Source: Rosenbergiella gaditana (lineage in GTDB: Bacteria > Pseudomonadota > Gammaproteobacteria > Enterobacterales > Enterobacteriaceae). Taken from it: DNA of 64,000 bases. Positions within the stretch are counted from its first letter, which is position 1; every line of letters begins with the position of its first letter. Shown here piece by piece: positions 51,945 to 62,727 of the stretch. Made by a program: the position numbers and the translations under genes. The stretch spans positions 124,001 to 188,000 of the forward strand of contig NZ_JABBFR010000002.1 of assembly GCF_018494065.1 (NCBI RefSeq). The letters run 5' to 3'. The notes below the pieces were generated by a model. The model was not told where the DNA came from. It saw nothing but the letters and a program-made list of their open reading frames with translations, and ran no database searches.

Positions 51945-52264
51945 ACAATATTGAGCAGAGAGTTTATGAGCTTGTACGACCTTATGCTGGTACGTATCTG
52001 TTCAACATAAAGAAGGTGGCGTTAACACCTGAAACTGATCTTGATACTGATCTGAGTATTGATGAACTTGAAGTCGAAGATCTGATGAATGATTTCTTCG
52101 AAAAGTTCAAGGTTGAACGGGGTAATTACAAGCTTGAAACCTACTACCCTACCAAACCTTTCTCATGGAATCCTCTCAAAAAAGCACCACCCATACCTGT
52201 ACCTGACTTCACCATTGGTATGCTGATCGAATCAGCTAAAGCTGGGCGTTGGCTATACGATTAA
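51938..52264 (+). CDS. Cargo module A, gene 2: DUF1493-type protein
   Basis: A 108-aa acidic protein with an acyl-carrier-like helical stretch (TPETDLDTDLSIDELEVEDL, residues 30-49) in which the phosphopantetheine Ser of the DSL motif is Glu (D42-E43-L44). It should therefore not carry a prosthetic group. The end (TIGMLIESAKAGRWLYD) is nearly identical to that of the paralogue at 53827. Translationally coupled to gene 1. Confidence 0.7.
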   Translation: MVNNIEQRVYELVRPYAGTYLFNIKKVALTPETDLDTDLSIDELEVEDLMNDFFEKFKVERGNYKLETYYPTKPFSWNPLKKAPPIPVPDFTIGMLIESAKAGRWLYD

Positions 52265-52288
52265 CAATGCCGGGGGCTCCCCGGCACT

Positions 52289-52640
52289 TCATCCACACGC
52301 TCTCCACGTAGAAAACCCCAGCGGACTGCCGAATGCATATCGCCGATACTCGAGTGTAAAATTATAAGGCATATAACCCTGTCGACATCCGCCATCATCG
52401 ACCCCTGTACTATAGACAACCAGTACCCCGGCCACAGCTTCTGGATAGTTAAGCAACATAGTCGCGTTGCTGGTCACGTTCTGGAAATATTGGCCAGATT
52501 CGGTTATGCCATTCAGATCGGTTCCTGCGGGTAGCGTCTTGTCAGCCATAGGTACCGCACCGGTTTCATTCACCGTTAGCGCATCCTTCGTCACAAGTTG
52601 CCCAACCCCAGATTCTTCTGAGATTCAGCCTGTGCCTCTT
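52289..52640 (-). pseudogene. Phage tail-fibre fragment, copy 1
   Basis: The minus strand encodes a tail-fibre-like C-terminus: LPAGTDLNGITESGQYFQNV, then LLNYPEAVAGVLVVYSTG and CRQGYMPYNFTLEYRR, a pattern common in lambdoid tail fibres. The upstream codons (AQAESQKNLGLGNL) run into a stop after a small deletion, so only a fragment survives. A GC-rich hairpin (TGCCGGG...CCCGGCA) separates it from the DUF1493 gene. Confidence 0.75.
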
Positions 52641-52888
52641 TTGGCAAGACGAGCTGGGATTGTCAAACCCAACACGATCAGCACCAGTTTTAAAAAAATT
52701 CGCGAGCGATTGGGATTATCCTAGGACAAAGATTCGCCCCCTACTTTTCACGAAATTAGATCGCTATCGGAGCGAATATATAGGGAGCAAAAATCAACAC
52801 TAAGGATTTATTAGGGCATAAAAACCAGCGCCAAACTGACCGAGATCATGACGATCGCGGTGAGGATTGGACCACTGTAGCGGTATAA
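52618..52888 (+). pseudogene. Tyrosine integrase 3' fragment (copy B)
   Basis: Reads KPNTISTSFKKIRERLGLS(stop)DK, then PPTFHEIRSLSERIYREQKS, a frameshift, and KDLLGHKNQRQTDRDHDDRG. It has one in-frame stop, a frameshift, and the catalytic Tyr replaced by Asp (TDRD), so it is dead. It is joined to the tail-fibre remnant and followed by the displaced icd end. Confidence 0.85.
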
Positions 52889-52948
52889 ATTGGGAGGGGT
52901 TTTGATAACTTATTTTGATAATATTTTGATAACCCTTAGCAGGCGAAC

Positions 52949-53171
52949 AAAAAACGGGCCCCTTTCGGCGCCCGCTTCTCTTACTCGCTACAACTCAATG
53001 CTTAAATGTTGCTGATGATCGCATCACTAAAATCTCAGCATTTCAGTAACTTAGCGCCTTCCATCAGACGTTCGAAATCGTAAGTCACGGTCTTATTGGC
53101 GATGGCACCTTCCATTCCCTTAACGATAAAGTCCGCGGCGTCGAAGCCGCCCATGTGACGGAGCAGTATCT
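52949..53171 (-). pseudogene. Displaced icd 3' end with terminator (old attachment site)
   Basis: 53002-53171 is a close copy of the last 170 bp or so of icd. It encodes [20 protein letters not shown], then C(stop)DFSDAIISNI, with Ser changed to a stop. The following hairpin with minus-strand T run (52949-52974) matches the icd terminator in place and shape. Phage 21 and e14 are known to carry a comparable 165-bp substitute icd end, so this marks a past integration. Confidence 0.88.
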
Positions 53172-53389
53172 TTAAAAACTAAAGTTAATTTTTTGAATTT
53201 CATAGAAATTAACAAGTAAAAACATTTATGAAACTCACGCTAATTTACACTCAATAACGGCAATAAATCCACATAGTAAGCTTTAGTTTTGGGAAAGCAT
53301 TTTGTTATATGAAATTGCAACGACTATTTGAATCTGTCCAGGAATTTTTTTATATTTTAAACTGAATTCATAAAATCAAGGAAGGATAT

Positions 53390-53833
53390 ATGGATACGGT
53401 TGAAGAGCTAAATGGTACATACTTCTACAATGGATTAATTAATCTGACACCTGGCGAACTATTTTTTTTCATATTTCTTGAACAAGCACAGAAGCAGCTA
53501 GGTGCAAGTGATATTATGGCATTAGCTCTTATCATCCTAGGTCAACCCACCCAAACTACAAGAAGGAAGCCCGCAGGAGCAACACCGGGAACATCAATCC
53601 TTAGTGAAAATCTTAGGCGTTGGTTGAAGTTTCGGGTTAATCGTTGGCCCACTTTGACAAATGAAAGTATTAAGGACTTACGGTTTAGTTATGTGAATAA
53701 CTTAGGCGCTTTTGCAGGGCGTTGGATACCAATTCTTGGCATTGCCTTTGTGATGAATGACGTCTTGCAAATAGGATTTCGCACCGTCAGTGCATACAAT
53801 CGGATTGCAAGAAAGGATGACCGTATATGGTGA
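53390..53833 (+). CDS. Cargo module B, gene 1: small membrane-associated protein
   Basis: A 147-aa paralogue of the 51480 gene. The first 13 residues (MDTVEELNGTYFY) and the last 40 or so (GRWIPILGIAF ... YNRIARKDDRIW) are shared, while residues about 30-100 differ almost completely. It has the same leader sequence (TTCATAAAATCAAGGAAGG) and the same 7-bp overlap with its partner. Intact although all neighbours are decayed. Confidence 0.7.
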   Translation: MDTVEELNGTYFYNGLINLTPGELFFFIFLEQAQKQLGASDIMALALIILGQPTQTTRRKPAGATPGTSILSENLRRWLKFRVNRWPTLTNESIKDLRFSYVNNLGAFAGRWIPILGIAFVMNDVLQIGFRTVSAYNRIARKDDRIW

Positions 53834-54174
53834 GAGATATCGAAACAGCCGTCCTTCGCTGGTATGAGACGACCTACAATACTAAGCCACTTTTTGCCAA
53901 AACATCCCCAATATTGACACCGGAAACTAGCATAAATACGGGCAAGTATCCGTGGGCAAGGGAGACAGGCCACGAAATTATGCAGAGCTATTTTCAGCAA
54001 TTTACTGTTGATAGTACTGGATTCAACTTTATTACATACTGGCCTTACGAAAAAGGCATACTGCCTAACTGGCTCCGTCCAGAATCACAAAAGGTCCCTG
54101 AAATATCAGCCAAACCTTTAACACTCGGTATGCTGATAGAATCAGCTAAAGCTGGGCGTTGGCTATACGATTAA
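53827..54174 (+). CDS. Cargo module B, gene 2: DUF1493-type protein
   Basis: A 115-aa partner of the preceding gene. It keeps the start (MVRDIE versus MVNNIE), LTPETS and the C-terminal LGMLIESAKAGRWLYD of its paralogue, but the centre differs and has no DSL-like motif. The whole module is 785 bp, the same as module A, although each gene differs in length by seven codons. Confidence 0.7.
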   Translation: MVRDIETAVLRWYETTYNTKPLFAKTSPILTPETSINTGKYPWARETGHEIMQSYFQQFTVDSTGFNFITYWPYEKGILPNWLRPESQKVPEISAKPLTLGMLIESAKAGRWLYD

Positions 54175-54189
54175 CAATGCCGGGGCTAC

Positions 54190-54535
54190 CCGGCACTTCA
54201 TCAATACGCTTTCCGCGCAGAAAACCCCTGCGGATCGCCGATACTCGAGTGTCGAATTATAAGGCATATGACCCTGTCGACATCCGCCATCATCGACCCC
54301 CGTACTATGGACAACCAGCACACCGGCCACAGCCTCTGGATAGTTAAGCAACAAAGTCGCGTTGTTGGTCACGTTCTGGAAATATTGGCCAGATGTGGTT
54401 ATACCATTCTGATCGGTTCCTGCTGGTAGCGTCTTGTCAGCCATAGGTACCGCACCGGTTTCATTCGCCGTTAGCGCATCCTTCGTCACAAGTTCGCCCA
54501 ACCCCAGATTCTTCTAAGATTCAGCCTGTGCCTCT
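54190..54535 (-). pseudogene. Phage tail-fibre fragment, copy 2
   Basis: Same fragment as copy 1 (LPAGTDQNGITTSGQYFQNV; LLNYPEAVAGVLVVHSTG). A stop codon interrupts AQAES(stop)KNLGLGEL, and a short deletion near the 3' end shifts the frame. The two copies have decayed through different lesions. Confidence 0.75.
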
Positions 54536-54793
54536 TTTAGCAAGACGAGCTGGGATTGTCAAACCCAACACGATCAGCACTAGTTTTAAAAAAATTCGCG
54601 AGCTATCTGGATTATCCTGGGACAAAGGTTCGCCCCCTACTTTTCACGAAATTAGATCGCTATTGGAGTGAATATATAGGGAGCAAAAATCAACACTAAG
54701 GATTTATTAGGGCATAAAAACCAGCGCCAAACTGACCGATATCATAACGATCGGGGTAAAGATTGGGTCACTATTTCACTAAAATCGGGGTAG
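54512..54793 (+). pseudogene. Tyrosine integrase 3' fragment (copy C)
   Basis: Reads KPNTISTSFKKIRELSGLSW, TFHEIRSLLE(stop)IYREQ, then after a frameshift KDLLGHKNQRQTDRYHNDRG. The catalytic Tyr is kept but a stop and a frameshift inactivate it. It lies directly against the terminator and 3' end of the functional icd, as expected for an integrase next to its attachment site. Confidence 0.85.
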
Positions 54794-54830
54794 TTTTGGG
54801 GAAGAGTTTTGGGGAAGAATTTTTAGCAGT

Positions 54831-54855
54831 AAAAACGGGCACTTTTCAGTACCCG
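54831..54855 (-). terminator. Terminator of icd
   Basis: CGGGTACT/AGTGCCCG with a GAAA loop and a T5 run on the minus strand. A diverged copy is at 52949-52974. Confidence 0.85.
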
Positions 54856-54882
54856 CTCTTATCAATCACGCAGCGTGACTCA

Positions 54883-56133
54883 TTACATATTGCTGATGAT
54901 CGCATCACCAAACTCTGAACATTTCAGTAACTTAGCGCCTTCCATCAGACGTTCGAAATCGTAAGTCACGGTCTTATTGGCGATTGCGCCTTCAACACCT
55001 TTAACGATTAAGTCCGCGGCTTCGAACCAGCCGAGGTGACGGAGCATCATCTCGGCAGAGAGGATCACTGAACCTGGGTTCACTTTATCTTGGCCAGCAT
55101 ACTTCGGTGCAGTACCGTGAGTGGCTTCAAACAGTGCGCACTCATCGCCAATATTGGCACCCGGCGCAATACCGATACCGCCTACTTGCGCAGCCAGTGC
55201 ATCGGAGATGTAGTCACCATTCAAGTTCATACAAGCAATTACGTCATACTCTGCAGGACGTAACAGGATTTGTTGCAGGAATGCGTCAGCGATCACATCT
55301 TTAATGATGATCTCTTTGCCGGTTTTCGGGTTTTTCGCCTTCATCCATGGGCCGCCATCTAATAATTCGGCACCAAACTCTTCCTTAACTAGCTGGTAAC
55401 CCCAATCTTTGAAAGCACCCTCGGTGAATTTCATGATGTTACCTTTATGAACCAGAGTCAGTGAATCACGGTCATTATCGATAACATATTGGAAAGCAGC
55501 GCGAACCAGACGTTTCGTCCCTTCTTCAGAACACGGCTTCACACCAATACCACATTGCTCTGGGAAACGGATTTTTTTCACGCCCATTTCGTTGCGTAAA
55601 AAGTTAATCACTTTATCGGCTTCTGCGCTGCCGGCTTTCCATTCAATACCTGCGTAGATATCTTCTGAGTTCTCACGAAAGATGACCATATCGGTATCTT
55701 CAGGGCGTTTCACCGGGCTTGGTGTACCAGTATAATAGCGAACTGGACGCAAACAGACATAAAGGTCCAACTCTTGACGCAGGGCAACGTTTAACGAGCG
55801 AATGCCACCGCCGACGGGTGTGGTTAATGGGCCTTTAATCGCGACGCGGTATTCTTTGATCAGGTCGAGAGTTTCTTGCGGTAACCAAACGTCTTTGCCA
55901 TACACTTCTGTCGATTTTTCTCCAGTGAAAATTTCCATCCAGGAAATCTTACGCTCACCGTTGTAGGCTTTATTAACCGCCGCATCGACCACTTTTAACA
56001 TCACAGGAGAGACATCAACGCCAATCCCATCCCCTTCGATATAAGGGATCACCGGGTTGTTGGGAACAGTTAATTTGCCTTGATTTAGCGTGATTTTCTG
56101 GCCTGATGCAGGAACAACTACTTTGCTTTCCAT
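54883..56133 (-). CDS. icd: NADP-dependent isocitrate dehydrogenase
   Basis: Icd oxidatively decarboxylates isocitrate to 2-oxoglutarate in the TCA cycle. The 416-aa protein has the regulatory phosphorylation site [13 protein letters not shown], the substrate motif [11 protein letters not shown] and the cofactor region [19 protein letters not shown]. The ATG at 56133 gives the E. coli N-terminus; an upstream in-frame TTG is ignored. Its 3' end is intact and serves as attachment site for the adjacent remnants. Confidence 0.98.
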   Translation of the reverse strand: MESKVVVPASGQKITLNQGKLTVPNNPVIPYIEGDGIGVDVSPVMLKVVDAAVNKAYNGERKISWMEIFTGEKSTEVYGKDVWLPQETLDLIKEYRVAIKGPLTTPVGGGIRSLNVALRQELDLYVCLRPVRYYTGTPSPVKRPEDTDMVIFRENSEDIYAGIEWKAGSAEADKVINFLRNEMGVKKIRFPEQCGIGVKPCSEEGTKRLVRAAFQYVIDNDRDSLTLVHKGNIMKFTEGAFKDWGYQLVKEEFGAELLDGGPWMKAKNPKTGKEIIIKDVIADAFLQQILLRPAEYDVIACMNLNGDYISDALAAQVGGIGIAPGANIGDECALFEATHGTAPKYAGQDKVNPGSVILSAEMMLRHLGWFEAADLIVKGVEGAIANKTVTYDFERLMEGAKLLKCSEFGDAIISNM

Positions 56134-56494
56134 CAACCTCTCCTTCGAGCGTTTTTGTTAATGACTTGTAATGTGTCGGGGTATGTTACGCGAAATCATC
56201 CCTAATTTCCTAGAAAAAAATCATACCGATGCGTCGCAAAATTCTTTTTGGTGAAAGATAACCTATTGGCATGCCTAAAGTAATTAGTATCGTTATTCGG
56301 TCTAGTGACTCTTTACAGCACCTTTTTAGCCTTACACAATTGCACAACAAAAGAGTAACGTTAAACCTCTCTCGCGATAAGACCCCTGAAAACTTACTGC
56401 AATCTCCGCTAGACATCAACTGAAAGCCTCACGTGACAAAGGTTAACTTCTCAAGCGTCTAAGGTATACTGGCCAAAATAATGCGCCGGATAAC

Positions 56495-57115
56495 GTGAAT
56501 ATGAAGCCACTCACTCGCCCACCACGCCGTAGAAAACCGGCTGCCCCCCGACACCGTCAGGGTCCTACAACTACTATTCTGTTTAATAAACCTTTTGATG
56601 TGCTCCCGCAATTTTCCGACGAAGCGGGTCGTGCCACGCTGAAAGATTATATCGCGGTACCCGATGTCTATGCCGCGGGTCGCTTAGATCGCGACAGCGA
56701 AGGACTGCTTGTGCTGACCAATGATGGAAAATTACAGGCCGAATTGACGCAACCGGGTAAACGCACACAGAAAATTTATTATGTCCAAGTGGAAGGCAAC
56801 CCCAGTGACGAGCAACTCGCCCCCCTCAGAACGGGTGTCACCTTAAAAGATGGGCCGACCCTCCCTGCTGGGGTTGAACGTTGCGAGCCGCCGCATTGGC
56901 TGTGGCCGCGTACGCCCCCTATTCGTGAGCGTAAAGCAATTCCCACACAATGGTTGAAGATAACTTTATTTGAAGGACGTAATCGACAAGTCCGCCGGAT
57001 GACCGCTCATATCGGCTTTCCTACACTACGCTTAATTCGCTATGCCATTGGTCCTTATCGACTTGAGGGGCTGACAACAGGTGAATGGCGTAAAATCGAT
57101 AATAACCAAGCTTAA
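56495..57115 (+). CDS. rluE: 23S rRNA pseudouridine(2457) synthase RluE
   Basis: A 206-aa RsuA-family enzyme with the catalytic Asp in [17 protein letters not shown], then [12 protein letters not shown] and [23 protein letters not shown]. An Arg-rich N-terminal tail precedes it. Starts at GTG 56495 or ATG 56501 are both possible. It is divergent from icd; the 360-bp gap between them has no supported gene. Confidence 0.94.
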   Translation: MNMKPLTRPPRRRKPAAPRHRQGPTTTILFNKPFDVLPQFSDEAGRATLKDYIAVPDVYAAGRLDRDSEGLLVLTNDGKLQAELTQPGKRTQKIYYVQVEGNPSDEQLAPLRTGVTLKDGPTLPAGVERCEPPHWLWPRTPPIRERKAIPTQWLKITLFEGRNRQVRRMTAHIGFPTLRLIRYAIGPYRLEGLTTGEWRKIDNNQA

Positions 57116-57125
57116 GGAGTCGGCT

Positions 57126-57566
57126 ATGTTTACCCCCCATATTACCGTTGCCTGCGTCGTACATGCTGAAGGAAAACTGTTAGTCGTTGAAGAACGTGTA
57201 GACGGAAAAGTGACTTGGAATCAACCTGCGGGTCATCTCGAAGCAGAGGAAAGCTTGATTGCTGCGATGGAACGTGAACTGGTGGAAGAGACCGGACTTG
57301 CCTTATCGCCCGAGCACTTACTCGGTGTGCATCAATGGACAGCCAATGACGGAACGCCTTTCATTCGTTTCCTATTTTGTTGCGAGATCGAGAAGTGCCT
57401 CGATACCGCTCCGCAAGATAACGACATTGATTGTTGCCACTGGTTATCTGCAGCACAGATTATGGAATCCTCACAGCTACGTTCGCCCTTAGTCGCGGAA
57501 AGCATCAAACTTTGGCAGTCTGGCAACCGTTTCCCTTTAACGGCATTACACTGGTTTGAGCAATAA
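57126..57566 (+). CDS. nudJ: Nudix phosphatase NudJ
   Basis: A 146-aa hydrolase with a complete Nudix box (GHLEAEESL ... RELVEETGL). In E. coli NudJ cleaves the thiamin pyrimidine pyrophosphate HMP-PP and nucleoside di- and triphosphates. The frame opens at 57081, but the ATG at 57126 with AAGGAG gives the family N-terminus [16 protein letters not shown]. Confidence 0.93.
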   Translation: MFTPHITVACVVHAEGKLLVVEERVDGKVTWNQPAGHLEAEESLIAAMERELVEETGLALSPEHLLGVHQWTANDGTPFIRFLFCCEIEKCLDTAPQDNDIDCCHWLSAAQIMESSQLRSPLVAESIKLWQSGNRFPLTALHWFEQ

Positions 57567-57723
57567 TTCTTAATCCAAACCCAATAAAGAAGAAATAATT
57601 TCTATAAAATTTCGATTCTATAAAAATACTTTCTCCCAGGATCGCTTTTTCTCCTATAACAAGAAAATTCTTTCTCCGATAATCTCGATATAGTTTATGC
57701 CTCTACTTGCCGAGGTTATCAAG

Positions 57724-58677
57724 ATGAATTCTGCCATCAAAACATTACTCTTTGTCATCGTCTCACTGACGTGGGGCACCACTTGGCTAGCAATGAAAAT
57801 CGCGGGAACATCGATTCCACCCCTCTTTGCCACGGGCTTACGCTTCCTTTGTGCCGCCCCCCTGTTATTGCTTGCCCTGAAATTAAGTCGTTCTCCCCTG
57901 CTTTTTCCTCAGGGGCAGCGTACCTTTCAAGCAATGATTAGCCTCTTTTACTTTGCCATCCCTTTCACCTTAATGATTTATGGCGAACGTTGGGTGAGCT
58001 CGGGATTGGCATCGGTTATTTTCGCTATGATGCCGGTAGCCGTACTCTGCGCCTCGATTGTTCTACTGCGTGAAAAAACCAATTCTGTGCAATTATTGGG
58101 ATTGACGATTGCGCTGGTCGCGTTGATTTCCGTCTTACTGCGCGAGTCACAAGGTGCGGCGTCCGGTCAGTTGCTGGGCAGTATCATGTTAGTCGCCGCG
58201 GTCGTTATTCATGCAGTAATGTATGCCTTATGCAAAAAGCGTTGCTGTTCAGTCTCGGTGCTTACCTTTAATGCTTTACCCTGTTTAATAGCGGGCTTGC
58301 TATTAACTGTCGTCGGTTGGTTTACGGAGCATCCGGTGATCGCTGACTTTTCGTCGCACTCACTTTTCGCAGTGGTCTATTTAGGTGCCTTTGCCGGGGT
58401 GTTTGGCATTATGTGTTATTTTATGCTGCAGAAGCGTGCAACAGCGTTTCAGGCCTCCATCGTCTTCCTAATCTTTCCGATTATCGCGTTAAGTCTGGAG
58501 AATATCCTCTACGGTCGCTCACTCTCGTTCGGTTCACTTTGCTTGATCTGCCCTTTAGCACTGGGGATATTGCTAACCTTATTCGGCAACCAGCTAAATC
58601 AACGGTTAAAAAGTAAGAGTCAATCGGCGCCATTGTCCTCTCAACTGGACGTTATCAACCGCCAACATCGCACATAG
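57724..58677 (+). CDS. EamA-family transporter
   Basis: A 317-aa, ten-helix DMT exporter (LLFVIVSLTWGTTWLAMKIA; GAFAGVFGIMCYFMLQKRA). It interrupts the nudJ-mnmA adjacency seen in E. coli. The start at 57724 (after GAGG) is preferred over 57697. The preceding 130 bp is AT-rich. Substrate unknown. Confidence 0.83.
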   Translation: MNSAIKTLLFVIVSLTWGTTWLAMKIAGTSIPPLFATGLRFLCAAPLLLLALKLSRSPLLFPQGQRTFQAMISLFYFAIPFTLMIYGERWVSSGLASVIFAMMPVAVLCASIVLLREKTNSVQLLGLTIALVALISVLLRESQGAASGQLLGSIMLVAAVVIHAVMYALCKKRCCSVSVLTFNALPCLIAGLLLTVVGWFTEHPVIADFSSHSLFAVVYLGAFAGVFGIMCYFMLQKRATAFQASIVFLIFPIIALSLENILYGRSLSFGSLCLICPLALGILLTLFGNQLNQRLKSKSQSAPLSSQLDVINRQHRT

Positions 58678-58769
58678 CGTGTAATTGAGCGCTGTATTAC
58701 AGGTGCGATCCGCCTCGGTGCATGGTACACTGAGGCGTTCGTATTGATTGCCAACTTCAGTGAGTATTT

Positions 58770-59891
58770 ATGTTTGACCAGAGTGCAAAAAAAGTCATCG
58801 TCGGTATGTCCGGGGGTGTAGATTCTTCCGTTTCAGCTTGGTTACTGATGCAACAAGGTTACCACGTTGAAGGCTTGTTCATGAAGAACTGGGAGGAAGA
58901 TGATGGCGAAGAGTATTGTACTGCTGCTGAGGATCTCGCCGACGCTCAAGCCGTCTGTGACAAGTTAGGGATCAAACTGCATAAAATTAACTTTGCTGCA
59001 GAGTATTGGGATAACGTTTTTGAACTTTTCTTAGAAGAGTACAAATCAGGGCGTACCCCTAACCCCGATATTCTCTGCAACAAAGAGATCAAATTTAAAG
59101 CCTTCTTAGAATTTGCTGCCGAAGATCTGGGTGCGGACTATATCGCCACCGGTCACTATGTGCGCCGCAAAGATGTCGACGGTAAAAGCCAATTGCTGCG
59201 TGGCCTAGACGCCAACAAAGACCAAAGCTATTTTCTCTATACCTTAAGTCATCAACAAGTGGCTCAAAGCCTCTTCCCTGTGGGCGAATTAGAGAAACCC
59301 GAAGTGCGCCGTATCGCTGAAGAGCTCGATTTGGTGACAGCCCGTAAAAAAGACTCTACCGGTATTTGCTTTATTGGTGAGCGCAAATTTAAAGATTTCC
59401 TTGCTCGCTACCTTCCAGCACAACCAGGCCCGATCTTCAGTGTGGATGGCCAGGAGTTAGGTACTCACCAAGGCTTGATGTATCACACCCTGGGTCAACG
59501 TAAAGGACTCGGTATCGGTGGGCTCAAAGAGAGCAATGATGACCCTTGGTATGTGGTTGATAAAGATGTTGCCAATAACCAGCTTATCGTAGCGCAAGGG
59601 GGTGAGCACCCCCGTCTGATGTCCGTGGGGTTAATTGCGCAACAACTGCACTGGGTCGACCGAGTGACGTTAACAGAGCCGCTGCGGTGCACGGTTAAAA
59701 CACGTTATCGTCAAACCGATATTCCTTGTCTTATCACGCCACTCGATGCCGAGCGTATTGAAGTGCAATTCGATGAACCTGTCGCCGCCGTGACACCCGG
59801 TCAGTCTGCGGTCTTTTATCTCGGTGAGTGCTGCTTAGGCGGCGGTGTGATTGAACAGCGTATACCTCTCCTGGATTCGGAAAACGCGTAG
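58770..59891 (+). CDS. mnmA: tRNA-specific 2-thiouridylase MnmA
   Basis: MnmA thiolates U34 of tRNA(Lys), tRNA(Glu) and tRNA(Gln). The 373-aa protein has the PP-loop [16 protein letters not shown] and the two catalytic cysteines in [14 protein letters not shown] and [12 protein letters not shown]. It ends with a one-base overlap onto hflD. Confidence 0.97.
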   Translation: MFDQSAKKVIVGMSGGVDSSVSAWLLMQQGYHVEGLFMKNWEEDDGEEYCTAAEDLADAQAVCDKLGIKLHKINFAAEYWDNVFELFLEEYKSGRTPNPDILCNKEIKFKAFLEFAAEDLGADYIATGHYVRRKDVDGKSQLLRGLDANKDQSYFLYTLSHQQVAQSLFPVGELEKPEVRRIAEELDLVTARKKDSTGICFIGERKFKDFLARYLPAQPGPIFSVDGQELGTHQGLMYHTLGQRKGLGIGGLKESNDDPWYVVDKDVANNQLIVAQGGEHPRLMSVGLIAQQLHWVDRVTLTEPLRCTVKTRYRQTDIPCLITPLDAERIEVQFDEPVAAVTPGQSAVFYLGECCLGGGVIEQRIPLLDSENA

Positions 59892-60544
59892 TGGCAAAAA
59901 AAAATATCTATGAGATGACCCTCGCCTTTGCGGGTATCTGTCAAGCTGCGCATCTGGCGCAGCAATTAGCGCGCCATGGTCGTTGCCCTGAAGAAGCCTA
60001 CCACTGCTCACTACGCAGTCTCACCCAGTCGTTAGAGACTACTGACGGTACACTCGCTTTTTTTGGTGGCAACGAAGCTCAATTACGGTTCGGGTTAGAA
60101 ACAGTGATCGCCGTGCTCAACACCCCCTCACAGAAAGGGGCACTGGCTGAGATAACACGTTACAGCCTTGGGATGATAGGCTTAGAACGAAAAGTTGCGA
60201 AAAATCATCAGGCACTCAGTGACCTCGAACAACGTTTACGACAGCTTGATCGTCAGTTACAACATTTTGGGATTGATTCGTCGACCCTCGCCTCCGCCAC
60301 AGCCAGTATTTATACTGACATCGTTAGCCCCCTCGGGCCCCGTATCCAAATAACGGGTGAGCAAGCCATTCTCCAGAACTCTTTAGTACAAAGCCGAGTG
60401 CGGGCAGTATTATTGACGGGTGTGAGATCAGCAATGTTATGGCAACAACTTGGTGGCGGACGACTACAGCTACTGTTTTCTCGCGGTAAGCTGGTCGATA
60501 TGGCAAAATTAATTTTATCTGGCTTGCCACACGCTGACGCGTAG
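59891..60544 (+). CDS. hflD: High-frequency lysogenisation protein HflD
   Basis: A 217-aa mostly helical protein peripheral to the inner membrane; in E. coli it binds phage lambda CII. The GTG start (59891) overlaps the mnmA stop. Typical blocks are LAFAGICQAAHLAQQLARHG and VRAVLLTGVRSAMLWQQLGG. Confidence 0.94.
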   Translation: MAKKNIYEMTLAFAGICQAAHLAQQLARHGRCPEEAYHCSLRSLTQSLETTDGTLAFFGGNEAQLRFGLETVIAVLNTPSQKGALAEITRYSLGMIGLERKVAKNHQALSDLEQRLRQLDRQLQHFGIDSSTLASATASIYTDIVSPLGPRIQITGEQAILQNSLVQSRVRAVLLTGVRSAMLWQQLGGGRLQLLFSRGKLVDMAKLILSGLPHADA

Positions 60545-61951
<1,407 letters not shown>

Positions 61952-61956
61952 TCGGT

Positions 61957-62000
61957 CGGGGACTTAACCTGCCTCTATTCACTATGTTAAGTCCCCGTTT
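61957..62000 (+). terminator. Terminator after purB
   Basis: A 12-bp perfect stem (CGGGGACTTAAC/GTTAAGTCCCCG) with a 17-nt loop and TTT. Its 3' arm overlaps the PhoP-box-like repeat. Confidence 0.8.
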
Positions 62001-62001
62001 A
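61985..62001 (+). promoter_or_regulatory. PhoP box before phoP
   Basis: TGTTAA-N5-CGTTTA matches the PhoP direct repeat (T/G)GTTTA-N5-(T/G)GTTTA with one mismatch per half. It lies 12 bp upstream of a -10-like TACTCT (62014-62019), the spacing of class I PhoP-activated promoters. It supports autoregulation of phoPQ. Confidence 0.65.
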
Positions 62002-62051
62002 GATCCTGAGTGGTACTCTAAGGCGTTATAGAATACAAAGAGGATGTGCAG

Positions 62052-62723
62052 ATGCGCGTTTTAGTGGTCGAAGATAATCCGTTATTACGGCACCATTTAT
62101 CAGTACAGCTTCGCGAAATGGGCCATCAAGTCGATGCGGCAGAAGATGCCAACGAAGCAGACTATTTCTTGAATGAATATGCCCCAGATGTTGCCCTCGT
62201 TGATCTCGGCCTCCCTGACGAAGACGGTATGGGCCTCATCCAGCGCTGGCGCGCGCAAGAAATCAAACAACCTATATTAGTGCTCACCGCACGTGAAGGC
62301 TGGCAATCGAAAGTGGCTGCGCTACAAGCCGGTGCCGATGATTACGTGACAAAACCTTTCCATATCGAAGAAGTTGCCGCACGACTGCAAGCCTTATTAC
62401 GCCGCACTGCTGGCCACGCTTCACAAGTGATCCACTATGCGCCCTTCCTTATTGATCTCTCAAGGAAAGAGCTGACGATTGACCAACACGCCATCAAACT
62501 CACTACCTTCGAGTATACCATCGTCGAGACGCTGATCATTAACGCTGGCCGAGTGATCAGTAAAGAATCGTTGATGTTGCAGCTTTATCCCGATGCCGAT
62601 CTGCGCGAAGGACACACGATTGATGTGCTGATGGGCCGCTTACGGAAAAAAATTCAACAACATTATCCTAATGAAGTGATCACCACCTTAAGAGGTCTGG
62701 GATACCGTTTCGATGCCCCATAG
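62052..62723 (+). CDS. phoP: Response regulator PhoP
   Basis: A 223-aa OmpR/PhoB-type regulator. The receiver has the phospho-acceptor Asp51 in [10 protein letters not shown], the switch Thr in VLTARE and the conserved Lys in YVTKPFH. The C-terminal winged helix has [14 protein letters not shown] and [18 protein letters not shown]. The ATG at 62052 (GAGG upstream) gives the known N-terminus. It controls Mg2+, pH and antimicrobial-peptide responses. Confidence 0.97.
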   Translation: MRVLVVEDNPLLRHHLSVQLREMGHQVDAAEDANEADYFLNEYAPDVALVDLGLPDEDGMGLIQRWRAQEIKQPILVLTAREGWQSKVAALQAGADDYVTKPFHIEEVAARLQALLRRTAGHASQVIHYAPFLIDLSRKELTIDQHAIKLTTFEYTIVETLIINAGRVISKESLMLQLYPDADLREGHTIDVLMGRLRKKIQQHYPNEVITTLRGLGYRFDAP

Positions 62724-62727
62724 CACC

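Larger units (their letters stand above)
52213..52888. repeat. Long direct repeat, copy 1
   Basis: About 660 bp from the 3' end of the DUF1493 gene through the tail-fibre and integrase remnants recur almost identically at 54128-54793. The offset is about 1.9 kb. Differences are point changes and small indels. Confidence 0.85.
54128..54793. repeat. Long direct repeat, copy 2
   Basis: Near-identical counterpart of 52213-52888. It spans the 3' end of the second DUF1493 gene, the tail-fibre fragment and the third integrase fragment. Confidence 0.85.

Noticed and set aside
52467..52724. Plus-strand open frame of 85 codons
   Set aside because: Chimera of the antisense of the tail-fibre fragment and the integrase remnant; ends at a premature stop of the integrase.
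56210..56419. Minus-strand open frame of 69 codons upstream of icd
   Set aside because: No ribosome site, low-complexity composition, and it sits in the icd-rluE promoter region.
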